From contig JAUIDI010000005.1 in assembly GCA_030428705.1 (NCBI GenBank), forward strand, positions 151,179 to 215,178: DNA of 64,000 nucleotides, read 5' to 3'. Positions 55,705 through 62,783 of the stretch are shown piece by piece. The position numbers and the translations under genes are program-made. The DNA comes from Bacteroidia bacterium. Its GTDB lineage: Bacteria; Bacteroidota; Bacteroidia; Flavobacteriales; Flavobacteriaceae. Every line of letters starts with the position of its first letter. Position 1 is the stretch's first letter. The notes under the pieces were generated by a model. The model was not told the DNA's origin. It saw nothing but the letters and a program-made list of their open reading frames with translations, and did not search any database.

Positions 55705-57237
55705 CTAAGTAATCTCAATTAGCGATTTACGGGTCATTTCCGTCGGCTGATCTATTCCCATCAAATGGAGGATGGTCGGTGCGATATCACCCAAAACACC
55801 ATCTTTTATTTCCTTGATGTCTTCGTCGACCAAAATCGAGGGAACTGGATTCGTAGTATGGGCCGTATTAGGACTTCCATCTGGGTTTATCATGGTATCG
55901 CAATTGCCATGATCGGCAATGACAATGGTAGAATAGTCATTTTTGATGGCTGTTGTAATTACCGATTTTGCACAACTATCGACCGTTTCGCAGGCTTTGA
56001 TCGCCGCTTGCATATCTCCCGTATGGCCTACCATATCAGGATTGGCAAAATTCAAGCAAACAAAATCGACCTCTTGTTTTTCAAGTTCGGGAATGATAGC
56101 ATCCCGAATCTCATAAGCACTCATTTCAGGTTTGAGGTCATAGGTAGCAACTTTAGGTGAAGGACAAAGAATACGTTGTTCGCCTTCGAATGGCGTTTCC
56201 CTTCCGCCATTGAAGAAAAAGGTGACGTGTGGATATTTTTCGGTCTCGGCGATACGTATCTGTTTTTTTCCGGATTTTTCCAAAACCTCCCCTAAGGTCT
56301 CCTTTATATTTTCTTTGTCGTACACTACATGGACTTTTTCAAAAGAATCGTCGTAATTGGTCAATGTCACAAAATAGAGGTTCAATTTGTGCATATTGAG
56401 CTCGTGCATATCAATTTGGCTGAGCACTTGGGTTAACTCCCTGCCGCGATCTGTTCGGAAATTAAAAAAGATAACGACATCATCTTCTTCGATTTTTGAA
56501 AGTGCCTGACCATTGGAATCGGTCAGTACTATCGGTTTTATAAACTCGTCGGTAATGCCATTGTCATAACTCTGTTGCATGCTTTGGGAAATATTGGTTG
56601 ATTTTTCCCCCTTCCCGTTGACCATTAGGTCATAAGCAAGCTTTATACGTTCCCATCTTTTATCACGGTCCATGGCGTAGTAACGACCGATCACCGATGC
56701 GACCTTAGCATTTTTGTCGGAACAGAATAAACTAAGGTCTTCCAAAAACCCTTTCCCACTTTTAGGGTCCACATCACGACCGTCGGTAAAGGCATGTACA
56801 AACATATTATCCAGTCCGAAATTAGTACCTGCCGAAATGAGTCCCTTTAGATGATCGATATGACTATGCACGCCCCCATTGCTCAGGAGGCCTAAAAAAT
56901 GAACCGATTTGTTATTTTTCTTGGCATACTTGAAGGCTTCCTGCAATGTCTTTTCGTTTTTTAGAGTGCCTTCCTTGACGGCCAAATTTATCTTTGCCAA
57001 ATCTTGATAGACGATTCGGCCCGCTCCCAAGTTCATATGCCCTACTTCACTATTGCCCATTTGGCCATCGGGAAGGCCTACGTTCATACCGTCGGTCAAT
57101 AAATTTGCGTTGGCATAGTTCTTATAAAGTGAATCTATAAACGGTGTATCGGCCTGATCGATTGCGGAGACTTTTGGATCCGGTGATTTTCCCCATCCAT
57201 CCAAAATCATTAAAATAACTTTTTTGTTCATTTTCAC
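55705..57237 (-). CDS. gpmI: 2,3-bisphosphoglycerate-independent phosphoglycerate mutase
   Basis: GpmI interconverts 3- and 2-phosphoglycerate in glycolysis with Mn2+. The 510-residue protein has MILDGWGKSPDP (10-21, metal ligand Asp), the phospho-serine motif GQMGNSEVGHMNLGAGR with Ser63, NGGVHSHIDHL, and the C-terminal VIADHGNCDTM and TAHTTNPVPSILV. The reading starts MKMNKKVIL; Met3 may be the true start. A TATTTTTG -7 box (57252-57259) lies just upstream. Confidence 0.97.
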   Translation of the reverse strand: MKMNKKVILMILDGWGKSPDPKVSAIDQADTPFIDSLYKNYANANLLTDGMNVGLPDGQMGNSEVGHMNLGAGRIVYQDLAKINLAVKEGTLKNEKTLQEAFKYAKKNNKSVHFLGLLSNGGVHSHIDHLKGLISAGTNFGLDNMFVHAFTDGRDVDPKSGKGFLEDLSLFCSDKNAKVASVIGRYYAMDRDKRWERIKLAYDLMVNGKGEKSTNISQSMQQSYDNGITDEFIKPIVLTDSNGQALSKIEEDDVVIFFNFRTDRGRELTQVLSQIDMHELNMHKLNLYFVTLTNYDDSFEKVHVVYDKENIKETLGEVLEKSGKKQIRIAETEKYPHVTFFFNGGRETPFEGEQRILCPSPKVATYDLKPEMSAYEIRDAIIPELEKQEVDFVCLNFANPDMVGHTGDMQAAIKACETVDSCAKSVITTAIKNDYSTIVIADHGNCDTMINPDGSPNTAHTTNPVPSILVDEDIKEIKDGVLGDIAPTILHLMGIDQPTEMTRKSLIEIT

Positions 57238-57251
57238 ATGTGTTGAGACGC

Positions 57252-57259
57252 CAAAAATA
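57252..57259 (-). promoter_or_regulatory. -7 box of gpmI promoter
   Basis: The minus strand reads TATTTTTG (TAnnTTTG), 14 bp before the first ATG and 20 bp before the second. Confidence 0.45.
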
Positions 57260-57443
57260 AGCTGATTTAGATAGTAAAACTAGGTTTTGCAATGCTATTT
57301 GGGATGGTAGAAGATAAATTGTTAATTATTTAACGAGGAAACGTGCAACTCTGTTAAATTTTAGTTATTTAACTGTTAATGGTGGAACAAAGTGGTATAG
57401 AAGAAGTTTATATTTAAATAATCAAAATTTATTCATCAATCAA

Positions 57444-57459
57444 CCTGTCTCTTGACAGG
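57444..57459 (+). promoter_or_regulatory. leader hairpin before ankyrin gene
   Basis: CCTGTC (57444-57449) pairs perfectly with GACAGG (57454-57459) around the TCTT tetraloop, 15 bp before the ATG. It would sit close to the ribosome footprint and may affect translation or mRNA stability. Confidence 0.4.
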
Positions 57460-57474
57460 GCTAAATCGTTCATC

Positions 57475-57861
57475 ATGAAAAAAACAATCTTATCGATTGC
57501 CACGGCTTGCCTATTGGTAATCGCGGTCGCCAAAGCCGACCAAAAACCAAATCACAATTTTTTTGAACAAGTTACGGTTTCAAGTCTGTTGGAACTGAAT
57601 TCATTTTGCAAGGCAATTATGAAAGGGGATATCGAAACAGTCAGGCGTATGATCGCTTTGGGCGAGGATGTCAACAAAAAATCCTTAGGTATGACCCCGG
57701 CTATTTTTGCGGCACGCTACAACAAGGCCGAAATATTGAAATTGTTAATAGCCAATGGGGCGGATTTAAGTATACGTAGTGATAAAGGGTATACGATTAA
57801 AAAATATGCCGAACTTTCAAATGCCCAAGATGCTCTTGAAGTAATTGAAGCGGCCATGTAA
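57475..57861 (+). CDS. exported ankyrin-repeat protein
   Basis: The 128-residue protein has a signal peptide (about 1-21, VAKA) and then about two ankyrin repeats: IMKGDIETVRRMIALGEDVNKKSLGMTP and AARYNKAEILKLLIANGADLSIRSDKGYT. Ankyrin repeats bind proteins; the partner is unknown. It is not in an operon: gpmI is divergent and the next gene converges. The 237-bp upstream region carries repeated GTTAA/TTAAC arms (57321-57334, 57353-57380) and a leader hairpin. Confidence 0.85.
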   Translation: MKKTILSIATACLLVIAVAKADQKPNHNFFEQVTVSSLLELNSFCKAIMKGDIETVRRMIALGEDVNKKSLGMTPAIFAARYNKAEILKLLIANGADLSIRSDKGYTIKKYAELSNAQDALEVIEAAM

Positions 57862-57884
57862 TCTTTTGAATCTATAAGCATAAG

Positions 57885-57923
57885 AAAACCCGTTCTGACA
57901 AAATCTTTTCAGAACGGGTTTTT
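57885..57923. terminator. bidirectional terminator between ankyrin gene and 55-residue gene
   Basis: AAAACCCGTTCTGA (57885-57898) pairs with TCAGAACGGGTTTT (57909-57922) around a 10-nt loop; five T follow the stem on the plus strand and four on the minus strand. The two genes on either side converge on it. Confidence 0.85.
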
Positions 57924-57980
57924 AACTTTTAATTTAACTACTCTAAATAGTGTTCAAGTAAAAGAGCGCAAAAATTTCAA

Positions 57981-58148
57981 TTAAAAGTCGAATCCTGTGA
58001 ACGCCCTGTACATAAAAGCATAGACGGCCATAGATAACATCAATACACAAAAAACAGAATAAACTTTCAATATCATCACGACAATATCAGGCTTACAATT
58101 CTCAAAGGCTTGCGTGTAAATGTTCTTAAAGTGTAAAAGTGTTCCCAT
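57981..58148 (-). CDS. 55-residue membrane protein (DUF6747-like)
   Basis: A short ORF starts with MGTLLHFKNIYTQAFENCKP and has one membrane segment (about 27-47, VYSVFCVLMLSMAVYAFMY), ending RAFTGFDF. I recall similar 55-residue flavobacterial proteins under DUF6747, with an N-terminal amphipathic part, one helix and a TGF-aromatic end; this is from memory. It has a -7 box TATATTTG at 58242-58249, about 94 bp upstream, and converges on the bidirectional terminator. Function unknown. Confidence 0.75.
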   Translation of the reverse strand: MGTLLHFKNIYTQAFENCKPDIVVMILKVYSVFCVLMLSMAVYAFMYRAFTGFDF

Positions 58149-58241
58149 ATAGTTTCGTTTAAATACCGAACAAGTTCAGCACGTATTATTTAAATCAAAG
58201 CTACAAGGGTTAAATTTGAGGCGATAAAGATCGGGGAACAC

Positions 58242-58261
58242 CAAATATAGCCAAAATTGGC
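58242..58261 (-). promoter_or_regulatory. -7 box and 12-bp palindrome upstream of 55-residue gene
   Basis: The minus strand reads GCCAATTTTGGC (58250-58261, a perfect palindrome) followed directly by TATATTTG (58242-58249, TAnnTTTG). The palindrome lies in the -33/-7 spacer, a classic repressor position. Confidence 0.45.
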
Positions 58262-58363
58262 AAAGAATAAGATTTAAGGCCTTATTTTAACAGGAAATAG
58301 ACAGTTTCAGCGATAAAAGGGTCAATAGTATCGACGTGCGTTATTTATTGTTTAATGACCGGC

Positions 58364-59125
58364 TCAGCCTCCATATTTTGCAATAGCCTCCTTTATCTTT
58401 TCAATGCGATTTTCCGGATCGGGATGTGTACTTTGGAATTCCGGAACACGATTGGGCCCGCTGGCGGCTTTAAGGATTTCCATTACTTTTATCATTTCCC
58501 TCGGATCATAACCCGAACGGATCATAAACAATACGCCCAAATCATCACTTTCAAGTTCATCGCCCCTGCCATTTTTCAGCAGGGTATTCTGACCAATGCC
58601 GCTCACCAGACCACCCATATCGCCACCTACCGATGCACCCATGGTCAAGGTCCTCCAAAAATCGCTTTCGGCAATTCGTTCCGCTGAATGCCTACCGATA
58701 ACATGGCCAATTTCATGGCCCAAAACCCCTGCAAGCTGTGCTTCGTTAAGTTGTGAAAACAGGGCGTAGGTAATGAATATCTGACCTCCGGGCAACGCAA
58801 AGGCATTAATCGTCTGCTCATCGGCCAACAAGTGAAAGTCGTATTGGTAAGGGGTTTCCCGGGCCATACTATTGTTGACCAGTTTGTTGCCCACTGCATC
58901 AACAAAAGTCTGCAGGCGTTCATCAGGGTAGAGGCCACCGTGCTGTTGGGCCATTTCCGGTGCACTTTGAAGGCCTATCGCAATTTCTTGCTCGGCGGTC
59001 ATGTTTATGGTCTGTACACGACCGGTATACTCGTTGGTTTCTTTGCTATTGCAACGTTTGATAAAAGCAAAGGCCACAATGGCCAACCCGATCAGAATTC
59101 GGATTTTCCAGCTACTTCTTCTCAT
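58364..59125 (-). CDS. M48 family metallopeptidase
   Basis: M48 peptidases are Zn-dependent endopeptidases; BepA-like members act on outer-membrane protein quality. The 253-residue protein has an N-terminal hydrophobic segment (about 7-22) followed by RCNS and then a soluble periplasmic domain. HEIGH is at 137-141 and the third ligand in ELESD (190-194). IFITYALFSQLNEAQLAGVLGH and STHPDPENRIEKI are family blocks. No lipobox is convincing. The 55-residue gene lies about 215 bp downstream. Confidence 0.93.
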   Translation of the reverse strand: MRRSSWKIRILIGLAIVAFAFIKRCNSKETNEYTGRVQTINMTAEQEIAIGLQSAPEMAQQHGGLYPDERLQTFVDAVGNKLVNNSMARETPYQYDFHLLADEQTINAFALPGGQIFITYALFSQLNEAQLAGVLGHEIGHVIGRHSAERIAESDFWRTLTMGASVGGDMGGLVSGIGQNTLLKNGRGDELESDDLGVLFMIRSGYDPREMIKVMEILKAASGPNRVPEFQSTHPDPENRIEKIKEAIAKYGG

Positions 59126-59165
59126 TTGTGTTAGTGTTCCTAGTGCATCTCAAGATACAAAACAG

Positions 59166-59906
59166 TTATAATAGTTCCGTATTAATATCTAAAATATTAT
59201 CGCGGATATACGATTTGACAAATCCATTGGTAAAATGTTCGATGCCCATGAAATCTTCCCGCTCCAACAAAGCTTGGATATTTTTACTTCGAAATGCGGT
59301 CAACATCGGAATCGAGATCGGTGCGTAGCTATAGTGCCATGGCTCATATTTGAACCCCCTTCTCTTTGGGTCGTTCGTATAGACCAAATAAAAATCAAAT
59401 TTTTTGGAGTTTTCGTCCATCCATTTTTTGAAATCTTCAAAAGGCCCTCCACTTTCGAATTTTTCGGGTACGAGCACATCGCCTTCCGTTTTTCGGTACC
59501 CATCTATAATATCGATATCCGTGCCCCAGTGATGTCTGCTTGTCCCCGGTATGGTCGAATATTCTATTATTTTGTCGATGGCATCGATCGGTTTCATGCC
59601 ATCCTCTTCGGTATAACGTTGGTATTTGCCCTCCCAAATGGCCTCCTGCCGATAAAAATCACGATAACTCGATACGATTTTTATATCGATACCATCGCTA
59701 TAGGCGGCCTTTTTCATTTCCAAAAAGGCATCATGGGCAGGCTTTCGAAGATTTATACCTTCTCCGTAAAGATCGATATCCGCCTTTCCCATAAGTTCCA
59801 ATACGGAAAATTCATCTCCTTGGGTTTGCGAAAAAGAAATGGTAGGTAACGTGCCAAGCGCGACCAACGAAATACCACCGGTCTTAATAAATGATCTTCT
59901 CTTCAT
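59166..59906 (-). CDS. M15 family D-alanyl-D-alanine carboxypeptidase
   Basis: VanY-type M15 peptidases trim the terminal D-Ala from peptidoglycan stem peptides. The 246-residue protein has a Tat-like signal peptide (MKRRSFIKTGG; twin Arg) and the zinc site: SRHHWGTDIDIID (first His and Asp) and EPWHYSY (second His). SSYRDFYRQEAIW is the family block before the site. It is 40 bp upstream of the M48 gene on the same strand, so the two are probably co-transcribed. Confidence 0.92.
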   Translation of the reverse strand: MKRRSFIKTGGISLVALGTLPTISFSQTQGDEFSVLELMGKADIDLYGEGINLRKPAHDAFLEMKKAAYSDGIDIKIVSSYRDFYRQEAIWEGKYQRYTEEDGMKPIDAIDKIIEYSTIPGTSRHHWGTDIDIIDGYRKTEGDVLVPEKFESGGPFEDFKKWMDENSKKFDFYLVYTNDPKRRGFKYEPWHYSYAPISIPMLTAFRSKNIQALLEREDFMGIEHFTNGFVKSYIRDNILDINTELL

Positions 59907-60066
59907 AGGTGTGTTTTTTACCCTGTGGAAACTTTATTTCAACAATATCAAAAAGGTTGCCAATTTTCGACGGTTCGTCAGAAATTCTAAAATTAAGGAA
60001 ATAAACCTATTTCGCTGTATTTTTGGTAAGTGAAGTATACCTTTTGACTACATAGATTGGAAGCAA

Positions 60067-61236
60067 TCAATTTTTCACTTTTGAGGATATGTAGAGGTAT
60101 CCCTGATGTTTTTGCCTGAGATCGTTCAAGGTGATGATGTAAAAGTAGATTCCTGAGGCCAGGCCTGATTCCCTGCCAATAACGGAATTTCGGTTGGATA
60201 TACCATTGAATTCGTTTTGATAATTCTTTTTGGAATAGACCAATACACCATATCTGTCAAAGATTTGAATCGTATTGTTCGGAGAACTTTCGATTCCATC
60301 AAGTACAAGAAAATCGTTTTGCCCATCTCCATTTGGCGTCATAAAATAGTTGTCCAATTCAATGGTGGTAAATGCTTCCAATTTGTCGTCGTTTCCGCCA
60401 AGTGTAATGATTTCATATTCGTTCGGAACAAATTCTTCGGAAGTTACCGAGCCATATGACATTTCACCTTGAACATCGGTATTGCCCAGGTTTATCCACT
60501 TCTTTTGTTTTTTGTTCCATCCGACTACTTTGATGTCACTTATGTAGGTGGCAAAAGTGTTGATATCGCTCCAATCATCCCAGGTTAGTGTTACCATGGT
60601 GGGTACATCACCTTCTAGATGCCAAAATTCCTTTTCGCTTATTGCCAGAAATTCGGTGTCTTTTGTCGAGGTTTGATAGCTTTTGGAAAAGGTCGATGGC
60701 GTATTCGGACTTTCGTAAAAATAAGCGCATTTTGCCAAAGGATTTATTACATCGGAAGCAATGGTCAACGGTCTTAGGCGTTCATCGTCTCCTACCGGAA
60801 ACGTAAATGTCGATTTATTGGTAATAGCTGCATAACCATCGACAAGGGATACATCGTTTTCCCCAACGTAAAAGGCATTGTCTATAAAGTTGGGAAATAT
60901 ATCCGTATTGTTTCTAGGGGTTACAACGTCTCCTGTAATCAAATTGCCGTTGTTGATTACCCCGATACCCGTATCGAGATAAAGTCCATTGTCGACTACA
61001 ATCTCAGTATCGTAAAAGACAGGGGAGAAGGCGCCTGAAACGGTCAGTGACCTATCGTACCCATAAAAACCGATAAGGCCTTTGTTCTGATCGAAGCTGC
61101 CATCGTTTATTAAATCTGTATGAAATCCAACGGCTCCAGATTCATGAAGTTGCATTGACCCGTAATTATGTATTGCATCTTGAGCAGAAACGAGATAACC
61201 CAAGCAAAAAAGAAATAAAGTTGTTCTTGTTCGCAT
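60067..61236 (-). CDS. T9SS cargo protein with type B (gliding-related) C-terminal signal
   Basis: The 389-residue protein has a signal peptide (to about residue 19, LVSAQ), a beta-rich body with DRSLTVSGAFSPVFYDTEIV and GDDERLRPLTI, and a C-terminal type B signal: NYFMTPNGDGQNDFLVLDG, IFDRYGVLVYSKKNYQNEF and GIYFYIITLND followed by GYLYIS. It is exported by the T9SS. It is the third gene of the collagen-like operon, 4 bp after the C1q-like gene. Confidence 0.9.
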   Translation of the reverse strand: MRTRTTLFLFCLGYLVSAQDAIHNYGSMQLHESGAVGFHTDLINDGSFDQNKGLIGFYGYDRSLTVSGAFSPVFYDTEIVVDNGLYLDTGIGVINNGNLITGDVVTPRNNTDIFPNFIDNAFYVGENDVSLVDGYAAITNKSTFTFPVGDDERLRPLTIASDVINPLAKCAYFYESPNTPSTFSKSYQTSTKDTEFLAISEKEFWHLEGDVPTMVTLTWDDWSDINTFATYISDIKVVGWNKKQKKWINLGNTDVQGEMSYGSVTSEEFVPNEYEIITLGGNDDKLEAFTTIELDNYFMTPNGDGQNDFLVLDGIESSPNNTIQIFDRYGVLVYSKKNYQNEFNGISNRNSVIGRESGLASGIYFYIITLNDLRQKHQGYLYISSKVKN

Positions 61237-61240
61237 GACG

Positions 61241-62782
61241 TTATCTTAATTTGTTAATTATAAAACTTGATTCTCCAGCCCCACTGAATCTTACCGTACC
61301 GGAATTCGCCTCCCTAAACATAATTATGGATATGACATCGTTGGCATTCAATTGTAATATTTCGTTTACATGAATACTTGAATGATCGTGACCACTACCG
61401 TATCTGATGTATCCTGTGGCCCCAATGGCCCCAATAGCTGTACCATTGATGGCGATTCTGGCGTTTGCGTTGGTTCTCTGTTCAGAAGAACCATTGGAAT
61501 CGACTGCCAGAAGGGATAGGTTTGCCCGTATATCATAACGACCGGACTCTTTAACGATTAGGGTATTGCCGCTTACTTGGTATAGGTTGTTTCCATCGTC
61601 TTTATAATCCTGGGTCCCAAAAATCGGGGCAACGGTATTGTTTATGTTAAGATTGGTGCTTGTGTCGGAATTTGTCCATCGGCCTCCTAGATTGATCTTT
61701 AGATAAGCACCTCCATCACTTCCCGTTGAAATCGAGTTGTTGGTATCGGATGAAACGATGTTCGTACTTGAATTGGAAAGTGAATTCCATGTTGTGCCAT
61801 TGCTTTGCAGCTCGATCGTGCTATTTGAAGGTACGTTCGTACTGTTGTTACCTGATGCCGTAACATAACTGCTTATGTTTAAAGGATTACCGACCGTATT
61901 CTTTATGACATATATACGGCCTTCACAAGTATTGGCCGCTGGTAATGTAATCGTACTATTCGAATTTACAATGACCGTATGATGCGTTTCGTTCAAGGTT
62001 ATGTTGCTACTGGTTGTGGTAATCGCGGTGGCTATAGACCCGTTTACCTGTAATGTGGAATTGGCCAATTGCCCTGTATTTATGCCCACCCGTGGCAATG
62101 CGTTTTGTGCATCCGCACTACCTTGAATCCTAAGGAGCTCCTTCAAAAGTTGATCCCTATAGTCATAGCGTTTGAAAATGAACGGTTCGAGACCGTCATC
62201 ACCGATTATCAACTCTACTTCACCGGCATTTGATGTTCCGTTCGATCCTATTTCAAAAAAATCGGTTTGTGCGGCACTTCCCTTTAATCTGAAGTTTCCA
62301 TTAGAATCGGTATAGAACATGGGTTTGTAAAATGAAGCCGCATCCGCCTGAAATTGCAATGCGGAAAGGCCATTATTTCCCTTTATGTAGGTAAGATATT
62401 GGTTGCCATCGTTATAATCGGGATAGGATTGGGTCAGGCCCAAGGTCTGTCTCTTTCCGAATTGGACCACGCCAATGTTGTTGGACCTTATTTCCATTCC
62501 GATATCGTTGGTGGTTCCCAAGAATGAACCCGCACTGGAGACATTTCCGTTCAATAGCCAATTGGAGTTCGATGAGGTTATCCAATTGGAACCATTAAAT
62601 ACCATTATTTCTTTGGTATCCGTATTGTATAATGTTTGTCCCTCTTCCATTCCCGTAATGGCATTTATCTCCGCTGTGGTCGCCTGGGTCAGCCCCAATA
62701 ATAAGCCACTGTCAATTTGGGAATATGACAGGCTTGTTATCAGAATAATAAGGATTTTTAAAAAGTTCTTTTTCGAGGCCAT
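61241..62782 (-). CDS. secreted fibre-like protein with C1q-like C-terminus
   Basis: The 513-residue protein begins with a signal peptide (about 1-21, SYSQ) and a tail-fibre-like N-terminal part (GLTQATTAEINAITGMEEGQ, GINTGQLANSTLQVNG). Residues about 240-340 are Asn/Ser/Thr-rich. The last ~150 residues look like a C1q/TNF-like jelly roll (GRYDIRANLSLLAVDSNGS, IHVNEILQLNANDVISIIMF, GAGESSFIINKLR). It shares the motif SDTNNSISTGSDGGAY with the collagen-like protein upstream (one base apart), pointing to a common assembly. It lacks a T9SS C-terminal domain, so the export route is unclear. Confidence 0.75.
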   Translation of the reverse strand: MASKKNFLKILIILITSLSYSQIDSGLLLGLTQATTAEINAITGMEEGQTLYNTDTKEIMVFNGSNWITSSNSNWLLNGNVSSAGSFLGTTNDIGMEIRSNNIGVVQFGKRQTLGLTQSYPDYNDGNQYLTYIKGNNGLSALQFQADAASFYKPMFYTDSNGNFRLKGSAAQTDFFEIGSNGTSNAGEVELIIGDDGLEPFIFKRYDYRDQLLKELLRIQGSADAQNALPRVGINTGQLANSTLQVNGSIATAITTTSSNITLNETHHTVIVNSNSTITLPAANTCEGRIYVIKNTVGNPLNISSYVTASGNNSTNVPSNSTIELQSNGTTWNSLSNSSTNIVSSDTNNSISTGSDGGAYLKINLGGRWTNSDTSTNLNINNTVAPIFGTQDYKDDGNNLYQVSGNTLIVKESGRYDIRANLSLLAVDSNGSSEQRTNANARIAINGTAIGAIGATGYIRYGSGHDHSSIHVNEILQLNANDVISIIMFREANSGTVRFSGAGESSFIINKLR

Positions 62783-62783
62783 A

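Noticed and set aside
60018..60025. TATTTTTG promoter-like box on the plus strand
   Set aside because: No plus-strand gene follows; it runs into the 3' end of a minus-strand gene, so it is likely a chance match in AT-rich DNA.
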